From Bacteroidales bacterium (lineage in GTDB: Bacteria; Bacteroidota; Bacteroidia; Bacteroidales; JAADJA01): a DNA stretch of 42,090 nucleotides. Under the pieces are notes generated by a model. It was not told the DNA's origin, did not search any database, and worked only from the letters and a program-made list of their open reading frames with translations. How positions within the stretch are numbered: the first letter of the stretch is position 1; each line of letters starts with the position of its first letter. Positions 26,701 to 35,328 of the stretch are shown here, in pieces. The stretch covers positions 1-42,090 of the forward strand of contig JAUVJI010000020.1 of the NCBI GenBank assembly GCA_030596605.1, in the 5' to 3' direction. The translations under genes and the position numbers were made by a program.

Positions 26701-29700
26701 AGCTGAGGTTGGTACCATAAAGTTAAGTGAATTATCCCCCGTTACAATAGGAATATCTACAAAGACATGTTCACCGGGATCAGCCCAGCTACCGTTACCA
26801 TCAAAGTCGATCCAACCGCTGAAAAACCCATTGTTAACAGAGGCATTTACTGTTATTTTACAAGGATTTCCAACTGCTAAGGGCCAATCAAATGTAACAC
26901 CGTCCTCATCGTCGTTGCCATCGTTATCATCTCCCAAAGCTTGTGGATCAGGTTGTCCGTCAGGCTCCGGATCGACACTTGCTCCGAGGAAAGTTATTCC
27001 ATCAATGACATGGCTTGCTCCATTGCTACCAACAAGAGTTGGATAGGGTGGATCATCAGCATCACCAAAGTCGAGTTCATCAGCAATTTCAACAGAAGTA
27101 ATAACAAATGCCATATCGCTATAACGGTATGGTTGTATTGAAGTCCAAATTATACTTTGCCATGGGGTTGTTGATGTCATAGTTGCAGACGGACAAAGCA
27201 CAGGAACAGTAGAACGGTCTGATTCCTGCCAACGCCATATGGCCGGATCAGTGGGATCATTAGAATATGCGCAGATATCGAGCCAATAGGTATTTCCTTC
27301 TATTTGGTCAAATGGGAAGTCCAGAAAATACTCATATTTGTAAATGATTCCACCTTCACTGTTAAATAGACCTGTATTTGTTTCATTAGTAGTTGAAAAT
27401 GGAACATCAATACCCCATATTTCAGGATCCAGAGGCAGGCAACCTGTCGGATCATTATTATGAATACTCAAGTGGAAGTAATTAATTCCACCTCCTAATG
27501 CTTCATAATTTCCCCACCAGTGAATGTCAGTAACCAATCCACCATTGCAAAGCCAATCATCAGCTAATATGATATAATCATAAATGTCTGGAGGTAATAT
27601 GTAATCATGACAATGTAATCCGGGTAATTCTTCACAGGGTTCTTGTATCCACTTGATATCAGGATCTTCAATAATTTCAACTTCATAGTCTTCAACCTCA
27701 CCATCAGTGGCAAGACCGGTATACGTTAATCCCTGTACAGTACTGAATCTAAACCGTGCATAAGTTGTTCCAAGGTTAGCATTTACAGGAACGAGATAGT
27801 TTAAACAAACAGTATAACCGAAGTGAATATATTCATCGGTAAATATTTGTTCTCCCGGATCAGCCCAGTCACCATCAGCATTAAAATCCATCCATCCTTG
27901 TAAATAACCAGGGACACTTGTAGTTACCGTAATCTGTGCAGGACTGCCCTGAATTATCTGATTAAATACAATACCATCTTCATCAGGCAAATTGTTGTTA
28001 TCATCGCCGAGAGCATTCGGATCGGGCTGTCCATCGGGCTCAGCATCGATCTGACCACCCAGGAAAGTGACTCCATCAATATTATGCCTTGCTCCATTGC
28101 TTGCTAACAATGTTGGATATGTCGGATCAGAAGCATCACCGAAATCAATTTCTGCCAATGGATTTTGTATTTTATCAAAAAGTACATCTCCGTTTATATC
28201 ATAAAGAGATGAAGTAAAGGCAATGTAAGCATGAGTATTGTCAACTATTAATCCGAGATATTCACCCATCCATATTCCGGAAGGTGTGTTGGGTGAAGGA
28301 GCACTCACATCATTTATTTGTATATTAGGTGTGAAACTATTACCTCCATCAGTACTCATGGCAATGTAAACATCCCAATTAAGATCAAGCAGGTCATTTC
28401 TGCGATCGTACCATGTTACGTCAATTGTACCGTTGGGTTTAATGTCTATCCATGGCATTACCTGATCATTGGGGGTAGCATCATCATTTACTTGTAAAGG
28501 AGCTGACCAATTCTGTCCACCATTAGTGGATCTAATAAAGAAGATATCTCCTTCATCCCCACCGGCGGCACTGGCTTCAGCATAAACAATGTAAACTTCC
28601 TGTGGGTTAGTTGGTGAAACATCAATAACTGCCGCGCCTTTTGCCAGGACATCACTACCACCATTTAGTCTTAATGGAGGTAAATTAACTGTCCTCACCA
28701 AAATATCTTGTGTTAACCATGTTGCACCTCCATCTGGTGAAAAATTCATATAAATTGTACCTACACCACCTGTCAGAACATTATAATCCATCCAGCAAAC
28801 GTAAATGGTTCCATCCGGTGCTACAGCCGGAACAGGCATGTTACCCATATTGTGAATATTTTCGTTGAGTATTATCTGGGAGCTCCAGGTAAGTCCTCCA
28901 TCCGTAGATGCTGAGAAATAGATATCACTTTCTAGTAATGGATTATTCCATCCACGGTCTTTAATCTCTACTATATAAAGATTGTTATAATATGGACTTG
29001 TTGGATTAATATCGCAGGTCATCTGACACCTGTCGTTAAACCTGTAGTTAGGATCGGGCGAACCTGTTGGTTTACCATCATAAGCGATAGTTACAGGTGC
29101 AGCCCAGGTAACTCCACCATCTGTTGACTTATGAACATACAGACCACTTTCCGGACCATTAGTCCAATCATAATCAGTAGAAATATGTGCAACATACAGG
29201 TTACCATTCCCATCAGCCGTTGCGGTCGGATCAAACATATCCTGATAAGGAATACCCAATGGATTCATTGGATAAGGGAGCTGCAATGGAGTCCATATTG
29301 CTCCACCATCTGTGCTATAACTAACACCAAGGCCCGGGCCACCGGGATATGGATTGTCGTTATAAGCAGCAAGCAAAACAGCCGGAATGCCGGGTTGAGT
29401 TCCGGGAACAAGGGCCATTGAAATCTCATTTTGTACAAAGGAGCCTGTTGGATCAGGATCAATAGGTATATCTCCTGTCTGGCCGCCAATATATACCCGG
29501 TAATCTTCCACTTCTCCGTCGGGTGCAAGTCCATCAAAAGGTATTCCCATTGCTGAAGAAAACCTGAACCTTGCATATGTGTTTCCATTGGTTGCACCTG
29601 CAGGAACCTGGAAGGTAAGGCTGTTCAATCCGGGATTTAATACCTGGTCCAGGAAAATTTGTTCATTTAACTCAGCCCAGGAGCCGTTTTGATTAAAATC

Positions 29701-32553
29701 CATCCATGCATTCAATACTCCAGTAACGGAAGCAAAAACATCAACCGTAGCCGGTTGACCGGGAATTAATGCAGATGTAAACGTAACTCCGTCCTCATCA
29801 TCGTTTGCCGGAGGATAAAATATATCATTATCATCACCTAGTGCCTGTGCATCGGGTTGACCATCAGGCTCGCCATCAATTGAATTTCCGAGATATATTT
29901 GCGGGATTATTACGTGATGAGCACCATTATTTATGCCCAGAGTCGGATAAGGACTGTCAGGTGCATCACCCCAGTCTATTTCTTCCTCTTGTTCAAGGAC
30001 AAGCAATAAATAATCTTCTGTTTCTCCATAATCAAAGAAACCTTCGCCGTTCCAATCCATACCAACAGGAGAATCTGTTATGGAGAATCTTACCCATACA
30101 TAACCCGGATTAGGCCCAATTGGTATTGTTGAGCCGGCAGCCATTAAAGCTGACAATGGGCCATCAAATGGATTGGGAATCACAAAATCTACCAATACAT
30201 GTTCGTTAACAGCATATCCCGGGCAATCTATAGAACCTGCCCATTGGCCATCCTGGTTCCAGTCAACTAATAAATTAACATAAGCTTGATCTCCGGTTGG
30301 TATTTGATTATGGATGTCAATATCAATATTTGCACCCCATGGTGCTTGCTGGCAGGTATAACCAAGCGGCATACCCATGAAACCGGTACACGGAACAACT
30401 GTTTCAGAGCCAACCGCTCCGGTAATCGTAAATGATTCAGGTATCATTAAGCCGGCATCTCCGTTGCCAAAACATTCATCCTGATTGTATTGGTTTGGAT
30501 TAAAGGCAGGACATACTCCTGCATTTCCATCCGGTTCTAAATCAGCTTGTGAACCAAACCAGGCACTTACATCGCTATGTTGTATCCAACCTGAAACAGG
30601 AACATTCATACAAGTAGGGAACATACCTAACATTCCGGTAGAAGGATATGCTAAAGCATCTTCCGGTGCATCGCCAAATTCAAATAAATCTCCTCCGTTG
30701 TCAGGTTGTGAGCATACATGATTGATAATGCCATCAGGAATTGTAAAGTTCCATCCTTCAACATCAATTGATATCCATTCAGGATTGTATTCAAGTATTT
30801 CATAAAAATATTGGTCAATGATAATGGGTCCGTTAATCGGGCCGTAAAATATTGGCGTTGACCGGACTATATAAAGGTCTTCCAATCCCGGATCACCGAA
30901 AACATCTTCAGGTAACGGTGGCCTACCGGGAACGCCCTGTTCTGACCAGGGTCCGGTTGACCAGTTAAAAACAATATTTGCATACGAATCCAGGCCTGGG
31001 TCTAAGCGGTCAATTGTAAATGAAACATTTATAGCCTTGGTACGCTCATATTCAAATGGATGATCGTAAAACCATATATTCCACCAATCGAAGTTAGGAT
31101 AATAATACCATTCACCATCATTATACCCCGAACCACCTCCTGCTACAAACACTCCGCCCGGGTCAAGCTCAACCCAAAAATCATCCTGGCGAAGCAGGTA
31201 TGGGTTAAGGTAAAGTTCACAGTCACCACCTGCAGATATTAACTCCATGGGTGTGGTGCTCGAAGGATTAAAGTCATTACCAATAGGTGAGTGTTCCCAA
31301 GGATAAGCTATTGAATTGGAGTATTGCAGTAAGCTGATTCCTCCAAGATCCCAAACCTCAGTATTATATGGAGGTGAAGTTTTAGTAAAAATAAGTCTTG
31401 GATAAACATATAACGGAGAATAATCGAATACACCTCCATTTGCATCATTTTTTATTATGCCCATATTCCCTGAAGGCTGAGGATATGTAGAGAGTGCCAA
31501 TTCAACATCCCACAATTCAGGATCCATTCCACCATTATACGTAACGGTTATAGGTGTGGTACTTACAAGGCTAAGTTCAACAATCTCTGTTTGAACCATA
31601 TCGGGTGAGGGATACGGTTCAGGAAGATTTGCCGGAGAGATTCTTTCAATAATGGCATCAGGATTAGGAAACTCTGTTGAACCGTGTGATTCTCCCTGTA
31701 AAAAAATGGCACCGTCAAAAGGATCAGACCCTGGGCCAAAAAAGTCGGAAGGGATAGGAGCAATTTCACCACCCGGTCCTCCCGGATGTACAGAAGATGC
31801 GGGACTTTCAGGGACAATCCAGAAGTCAGGGCCCGGATCAATAAGGTCGTTACCAACGGATGGAATCTCAAACCCTGTTGTGGCAGTTGTGGTTCCAGCT
31901 AATCCTTCAAGTATAGAACCCGGACAGCCTTCAAATTCAATCTGGTATGTAATATCGAAAAAACTATCAACTGCAAAATCACCGCTTGGTAATTGTGTTA
32001 AAGTTGTTTCTCCCGGGCTTGGCAACCCAAAATCACTACCTGCTATTATATGAAACGTACAAAAATCAGGATCCCCAAAAAGTTCTCCTTGTAAACGATA
32101 ATATTCTGCCGGAAATGCCTGAACCGGATCACCCGGATTGCGAGGGCCAGTGTGAATTTCTGAGAAAATTTCGACATACAATGTTCTGTTGAACCCTTCT
32201 AATTCTCCGGTGCCAATAACATCAAACACCATTGAACCTTTAAAACAATGAACATGTCCACCCAAAGACCCTCCAGGAATTTCACATATACTCGGTGGAA
32301 TTGGTAACGAACAAGGGCATGAACCATCACAGATAAAATCGGAATAGATACCGTGCAATTCGATGGTTGTTCCCGGAGGTAATCCTTCAATGATCATAAA
32401 AGGATCAACCGATTGGTACTGACAGCCTATCGGCGGAAGTGTAGCTGTGCCTGTTCCGTTATCAGGAATTACACAACTTTGTGCTTGAATGAAAGAAGAA
32501 GAAATCAATAAAACGAAAAGTGTTAAAAACGAAAAGCGGACATGTGGTTTCAT
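23728..32553 (-). CDS. Giant secreted GEVED/Asp-box propeller surface protein
   Basis: 2941 residues, uninterrupted. It has a signal peptide (~1-25, ...SSSFIQAQ) and an uncharacterised beta-rich region (~26-620). Six GEVED domains lie at ~623-848, 856-1018, 1467-1625, 1826-1983, 2192-2350 and 2554-2710, each with GD(A/V).DP.YPTL...GEVEDYEV and an inner DxNxNGxW-type turn. Between domains 2 and 3, six Asp-box motifs (STDGGxTW type, ~1084-1403) imply a six-bladed sialidase-like propeller. Between domains 3-4, 4-5 and 5-6 is a ~200-residue unit (ADDWxC..G.VTDIHWWGNYE...FHxSIH...YW.DI..W.RWQE..RS). The tail (~2720-2941) has an LEGPY domain, then two dockerin-like DxxxDxxxDNxD stretches ending EGTKVP. 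There is no T9SS tail. Adhesion or matrix binding is inferred. Confidence 0.9.
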   Translation of the reverse strand: MKPHVRFSFLTLFVLLISSSFIQAQSCVIPDNGTGTATLPPIGCQYQSVDPFMIIEGLPPGTTIELHGIYSDFICDGSCPCSLPIPPSICEIPGGSLGGHVHCFKGSMVFDVIGTGELEGFNRTLYVEIFSEIHTGPRNPGDPVQAFPAEYYRLQGELFGDPDFCTFHIIAGSDFGLPSPGETTLTQLPSGDFAVDSFFDITYQIEFEGCPGSILEGLAGTTTATTGFEIPSVGNDLIDPGPDFWIVPESPASSVHPGGPGGEIAPIPSDFFGPGSDPFDGAIFLQGESHGSTEFPNPDAIIERISPANLPEPYPSPDMVQTEIVELSLVSTTPITVTYNGGMDPELWDVELALSTYPQPSGNMGIIKNDANGGVFDYSPLYVYPRLIFTKTSPPYNTEVWDLGGISLLQYSNSIAYPWEHSPIGNDFNPSSTTPMELISAGGDCELYLNPYLLRQDDFWVELDPGGVFVAGGGSGYNDGEWYYYPNFDWWNIWFYDHPFEYERTKAINVSFTIDRLDPGLDSYANIVFNWSTGPWSEQGVPGRPPLPEDVFGDPGLEDLYIVRSTPIFYGPINGPIIIDQYFYEILEYNPEWISIDVEGWNFTIPDGIINHVCSQPDNGGDLFEFGDAPEDALAYPSTGMLGMFPTCMNVPVSGWIQHSDVSAWFGSQADLEPDGNAGVCPAFNPNQYNQDECFGNGDAGLMIPESFTITGAVGSETVVPCTGFMGMPLGYTCQQAPWGANIDIDIHNQIPTGDQAYVNLLVDWNQDGQWAGSIDCPGYAVNEHVLVDFVIPNPFDGPLSALMAAGSTIPIGPNPGYVWVRFSITDSPVGMDWNGEGFFDYGETEDYLLLVLEQEEEIDWGDAPDSPYPTLGINNGAHHVIIPQIYLGNSIDGEPDGQPDAQALGDDNDIFYPPANDDEDGVTFTSALIPGQPATVDVFASVTGVLNAWMDFNQNGSWAELNEQIFLDQVLNPGLNSLTFQVPAGATNGNTYARFRFSSAMGIPFDGLAPDGEVEDYRVYIGGQTGDIPIDPDPTGSFVQNEISMALVPGTQPGIPAVLLAAYNDNPYPGGPGLGVSYSTDGGAIWTPLQLPYPMNPLGIPYQDMFDPTATADGNGNLYVAHISTDYDWTNGPESGLYVHKSTDGGVTWAAPVTIAYDGKPTGSPDPNYRFNDRCQMTCDINPTSPYYNNLYIVEIKDRGWNNPLLESDIYFSASTDGGLTWSSQIILNENIHNMGNMPVPAVAPDGTIYVCWMDYNVLTGGVGTIYMNFSPDGGATWLTQDILVRTVNLPPLRLNGGSDVLAKGAAVIDVSPTNPQEVYIVYAEASAAGGDEGDIFFIRSTNGGQNWSAPLQVNDDATPNDQVMPWIDIKPNGTIDVTWYDRRNDLLDLNWDVYIAMSTDGGNSFTPNIQINDVSAPSPNTPSGIWMGEYLGLIVDNTHAYIAFTSSLYDINGDVLFDKIQNPLAEIDFGDASDPTYPTLLASNGARHNIDGVTFLGGQIDAEPDGQPDPNALGDDNNNLPDEDGIVFNQIIQGSPAQITVTTSVPGYLQGWMDFNADGDWADPGEQIFTDEYIHFGYTVCLNYLVPVNANLGTTYARFRFSTVQGLTYTGLATDGEVEDYEVEIIEDPDIKWIQEPCEELPGLHCHDYILPPDIYDYIILADDWLCNGGLVTDIHWWGNYEALGGGINYFHLSIHNNDPTGCLPLDPEIWGIDVPFSTTNETNTGLFNSEGGIIYKYEYFLDFPFDQIEGNTYWLDICAYSNDPTDPAIWRWQESDRSTVPVLCPSATMTSTTPWQSIIWTSIQPYRYSDMAFVITSVEIADELDFGDADDPPYPTLVGSNGASHVIDGITFLGASVDPEPDGQPDPQALGDDNDGNDDEDGVTFDWPLAVGNPCKITVNASVNNGFFSGWIDFDGNGSWADPGEHVFVDIPIVTGDNSLNFMVPTSAMAGLITYARFRFSTQPGLSFDGPAPDGEVEDYEVDIVEFGDYKWAQYPDITLPGLHAHDYVNAAGGIERIVIADDWLCNGGLVTDIHWWGNYELDALNQEMRGAGIGHFHISIHADDPTGLCLPLDPEILGFDIPFSTLVELNTGLINNEGCSIYLYEFILPQPFDQELGTRYWIDITVFSIDPNNPPMWRWQESMRSYFPILCGAADKLEPGVLPWSTIQWLPNPPHKYSDMAFIITSQEFDELDYGDADDPPYPTLLVNDGARHIIDGTTFMGGSVDPETNGQPDPNALGDDNDGNDDEDGVTFNPPLVQGQPSDVSVYVSVDGYLNAWIDFNANGFWGDPGEQIATDLALTAGTNTFTFNVPLVATVGTTYSRFRFSTATGLIFTGLAPNGEVEDYEVDIEEIPNKWAQYPDVSLPGLHAHDYDILYYEQIVLADDWICDGGWVTDIHWWGNYELDVFNVERRGAGIEYFHLSIHALDPTGCLPQDPEIWGIDIPFSSLTEYNSGLINIEGCTIYLYDYILEEPFPQIQGNHYWLDITAFCTDPLDPAYWRWQEAGRSTTPILCGATDKVVPVPNVWNTISWTNNRFSDMAFVITSESVPELDLGDVPDPTYPTLLGSNGAAHIIDYTVFLGNSIDAELDGQPDPLALGDDNDGNDDEDGVTVVFALYSGGGGAFDVVASVPGYLNCWIDYNGNGNWTEANEHAINDQWINTGSNWMFISVPGTAVVGNTFARFRFSTVSGLSYTGVAPDGEVEDHEVRIEGDVDVNLKVFLEGPYNGTAMNTILNSQGLIPLYQPYNSDPSAIWYYTGSESVSSIPNTSITDWVMVEFRDATIASSATGATMASQQAAFILNDGSVVGLDGISPVKTNGIYQYNLFVVIWQRNHLGVLSANPLLPSGINQYSYDFTTPAGQAYLNGQKSLGSVIYGMYGGDSKPDGFIDNLDKTVWSNSAGTTGYLPADHNMDAEVDNKDKNDIWVPNDGEGTKVP
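24419..27709. repeat. Three tandem ~1.09-kb units inside the giant gene
   Basis: The GEVEDYEV-encoding sites fall at about 24430, 25510, 26610 and 27690, a spacing of 1080-1100 bases. Each period encodes one GEVED domain plus one DDW/TDIHWWGNY domain. The proteins are very similar, while the DNA differs at many silent positions (for example in the GDDNDGNDDEDGVTF stretch), which points to an old duplication kept by selection. Confidence 0.8.
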
Positions 32554-32763
32554 GATGATTTGGTTTAGTTTTATTTATTTGTTTTTCACATTAGTCAGTG
32601 TCAGGGTTTTGGTACCACCTGATAAAATCAATCTACCTGAAATATAAAAGCTGCCAAGATATGAAAATTCAGGATGAATGTCAAGTTTTTTAAAATAAAA
32701 AATTCTGAAACTACTTAATAGTAAAACTAATTGAGAGATTGCGTTGAAGGTAATTGAAGCTTT

Positions 32764-34266
32764 TTACTTCCTGTTTTCAATCCTGTGAAGGCCGGCTTTG
32801 GCTTTTTGGTTAATGCTGTTTCTGTATTCTTTGTTTTCCATTGATTGAGCTTCTTCATAGTAGAATTCAGCATTTTCATAATCGCCTTTGTTTTCATAAA
32901 TTATACCAAGTTTCAAAGCGGAATTCGCTGCAAAATAATACTCGGATTCAGCGCCATTTTCAACAGTGTTTTTGTAGAAAGAAATACTGTTATCTACTTT
33001 GCCCCATTCGTGGTATATTCTGCCAATACGATAATAAAATTCTAGTGAATCTTTTGTGTTTCTCAGAAACCCGGTTTCCGTTTCACCGGTGATGGCTGAT
33101 AAGGCTTTTTCATAATAACCACCATCAAAAAGCAAGCGGGCTCTTAAAAGGTAAATGTTTGGCTCTTCTCCATTTTCAGCTTCCCGTTCAGCTTGTTCAT
33201 CAGCATCGGCAATTGAGTTGCCATATTGTTTAATTTTGTTTATGTATTCTGTGTATTTTTCTTTGTTACGGTTAACTAAGTAATACCATGCAATTTTCTG
33301 ATAGGCATCTTTGATATAATTGATTCCTTTATAATTATTAACGTATTTAAAAAGATAATTTACAGCATCATCATCAAGTCGGTGAAGTTTGGCCAACCCG
33401 GTCAGATAATCAAGGTAATAAAAGGGAAAATACTCTTCACCAGTCGGTTTAGATAGCAATAGCTCAATAGCTTCGTTGTTTAAACTATTATCCATATAAA
33501 TTCGTGAAATGGCGTAGATAGCCAGTGGATTTTGCATACTGCTGCTATCATCTTCGATCATTTTAATGTAATCGAGCGCCTTTTGCTTATTTGTCATCAG
33601 GTTCATTTGAATAAAGCTCAAATAAAACAAACATTCGGTTTTATACATGCTGTATTCTTTATTTGAGATTGATTCATTCAATACAGTCAAAATCTCACCA
33701 ACTCCCTGGTCAATGGTGCCTTCCACACCAACCAGTTTTTTTATCCAGTTATAATTATCGGGAACTGTCCCAATAAGCGTATGCAGTAATCCCAGGTTGA
33801 TAAGATTTGGCAAAAAATCGGAAAATTCTTCATTATTTGTTTCAAGTTGCCTGTAGGCTTTATTGATCTCAAAAGTTGCCGTAACATACTCTTTGAACTT
33901 GGTTCGGGCAAAAGCCCATTGGAGGTAAACCTGTGAAAGACAATAGCGGTAATAAGGAGAATTTTTATCGCCTTTTTTCAGTCTGGATATGATATCATCT
34001 TTCAGTTTGGAAAGTTTCTCAAATTCATCTTCTTCCTCGGCGATAAAAATGGTTAAGAAATAAATATAATTCTCAAGCATGTAAGGAATATTATTTTCAG
34101 GATTGGTCGATTTTTCCTTTTCGATCAGATTCTTCCCTTCATCAAATTTGAGGCTGATAATTGCCGAGTATGCATCTTTGCAGTTTTGGTTAAAATCATA
34201 ATGATATTGGCAGTAAGAAAAGTTAACTGCAATAATTAATATCAATATGAGTCCAACTCTGCGCAT
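32764..34266 (-). CDS. Secreted TPR-repeat protein
   Basis: 500 residues with a signal peptide (MRRVGLILILIIAVNFSYCQ). Helical TPR repeats run through most of the length. The clearest are near the C-terminus: LRARLLFDGGYYEKALSAI, YRIGRIYHEWGKVDNSISFY, and LKLGIIYENKGDYENAEFYY. The middle has LGLLHTLIGTVPDNYNWIKKLVGVEGTIDQG, a signature seen in uncharacterised Bacteroidota TPR proteins. It is probably a periplasmic scaffold. It stands alone between the giant gene and the zinc-ribbon operon, transcribed on the minus strand. No enzyme motif is visible. Confidence 0.85.
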   Translation of the reverse strand: MRRVGLILILIIAVNFSYCQYHYDFNQNCKDAYSAIISLKFDEGKNLIEKEKSTNPENNIPYMLENYIYFLTIFIAEEEDEFEKLSKLKDDIISRLKKGDKNSPYYRYCLSQVYLQWAFARTKFKEYVTATFEINKAYRQLETNNEEFSDFLPNLINLGLLHTLIGTVPDNYNWIKKLVGVEGTIDQGVGEILTVLNESISNKEYSMYKTECLFYLSFIQMNLMTNKQKALDYIKMIEDDSSSMQNPLAIYAISRIYMDNSLNNEAIELLLSKPTGEEYFPFYYLDYLTGLAKLHRLDDDAVNYLFKYVNNYKGINYIKDAYQKIAWYYLVNRNKEKYTEYINKIKQYGNSIADADEQAEREAENGEEPNIYLLRARLLFDGGYYEKALSAITGETETGFLRNTKDSLEFYYRIGRIYHEWGKVDNSISFYKNTVENGAESEYYFAANSALKLGIIYENKGDYENAEFYYEEAQSMENKEYRNSINQKAKAGLHRIENRK

Positions 34267-34299
34267 GATAAACGATATTGCTGTTTGTAAAAATAAAAA

Positions 34300-34329
34300 A
34301 AAGAGGGATATGTTTTCAAACCCCTCTTT
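34300..34329 (-). terminator. Intrinsic terminator of the nif3-zinc-ribbon operon
   Basis: On the minus strand AAAGAGGG and CCCTCTTT form an 8-bp stem around a 14-base loop, followed by a run of T's (TTTTTTATTTTTA). The stem begins 26 bases after the stop of the zinc-ribbon gene. Confidence 0.75.
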
Positions 34330-34354
34330 AATACGATAAGTTTTATATTTAGTT

Positions 34355-35317
34355 CTATTTTTTTACCAATTCCGAGATATTTTCATCCACCAAAATTCTG
34401 CCGCAGTATTCGCAAACAATAATTTTCTTATGCATCCGAATGTCTAATTGTGATTGAGGTGGGATTTTATTAAAACAGCCACCGCAAGCGTCGCGTTCTA
34501 CCATAACAACAGCAAGACCATTCCTTGCATTTTTACGGATTCGCTGGTAGGCAGTTAACAGCCTGTCTTCAATGTATTTTTGATTATCAGTTGAGCTTGT
34601 CAACAGATGGTTTTCTTCTTTTTCTGTATCTGCAACTATATCATTCAATTCAGCTTTTTTTATTTTCAGGTCAATTTTTCTTTCAGTCAGATCTGCATTT
34701 GAGTTATCTATTTCTTCTTTAATTGTTTCCAGTTTAAAATTGAACTCTTTTATTCTTTTTTCGCTTAATTGTATTTCAAGTGTCTGGAATTCTATTTCTT
34801 TTGAAAGTGAATCGTATTCCCTGTTATTTCTAACGTTCATCTGCTGTTTCTCATATTTTTTGATCATAGTCTCACTTTCCTTCATTGCATTTTCTTTATC
34901 GGAAATTTGAGATTTAAGCGAATCTGTTTCTTCCTTGTAATTATTTATCCTGGTTTCGAGTCCGGCAACTTCGTCTTCGAGATCCTGTACTTCCAAAGGT
35001 AATTCACCCCTGACAATTCTTATTTTGTCAATTTGTGAATCAACTTGTTGCAAAGAATAAAGTGCAATCAACTTCTGTTCAATGGTAATTTCCTCTTCAG
35101 TTTTTTCTATTGGTTTAACTTTGGGCTTATCTTCTACTTTTTCTTTAACTTTTTTAGTAACTTTGGCTTTGGGTTTTTTTTCCACTTTATTTTTTACCTT
35201 TTTCGTCGTTTTAGTTTTGGGTTTTACCTCCACTTTGGTTTTTGTTTTCTTCGCCGTTGTTGCCTTTGGTTTTTTATCCACTTTTTTCTCTACTTTTTCT
35301 TGCGCTTTTTTTGCCAT
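34355..35317 (-). CDS. CT398-like coiled-coil protein with C4 zinc ribbon and lysine-rich tail
   Basis: 320 residues. Residues 1-75 are a low-complexity Lys/Pro/Ala/Val tail with repeats such as KKPKAKVTKKVKEKVEDKPK, similar in style to histone H1-like bacterial proteins. Residues ~80-260 form a long coiled coil (LYSLQQVDSQIDKIRIVRG start). The C-terminus is a C4 zinc ribbon, CGGC (~278) and CEYCGRIL (~305). The coiled coil plus ribbon is the CT398/zf-RING_7 family, which regularly sits next to nif3. Here it starts 11 bases after the nif3 stop. The biochemical role is unsettled; nucleic-acid or protein binding is inferred. The basic tail is not usual for the family and may bind DNA or RNA. 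Confidence 0.87.
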   Translation of the reverse strand: MAKKAQEKVEKKVDKKPKATTAKKTKTKVEVKPKTKTTKKVKNKVEKKPKAKVTKKVKEKVEDKPKVKPIEKTEEEITIEQKLIALYSLQQVDSQIDKIRIVRGELPLEVQDLEDEVAGLETRINNYKEETDSLKSQISDKENAMKESETMIKKYEKQQMNVRNNREYDSLSKEIEFQTLEIQLSEKRIKEFNFKLETIKEEIDNSNADLTERKIDLKIKKAELNDIVADTEKEENHLLTSSTDNQKYIEDRLLTAYQRIRKNARNGLAVVMVERDACGGCFNKIPPQSQLDIRMHKKIIVCEYCGRILVDENISELVKK

Positions 35318-35328
35318 AATATCTTGAC

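Noticed and set aside
24419-27709. Regular ~1.09-kb repeats considered as a CRISPR or transposon array
   Set aside because: They are in-frame protein-domain repeats with no spacers, no short identical direct repeats and no transposase.
31652-32053. 133-codon plus-strand frame opposite the giant gene
   Set aside because: It is antisense to conserved coding sequence, Pro/Gly/Ser-rich by codon reflection, and has no recognisable domain or start context.
32554-32763. Possible small gene or domain remnant between the giant gene and the TPR gene
   Set aside because: No frame of useful length or recognisable motif; treated as leader/intergenic DNA.
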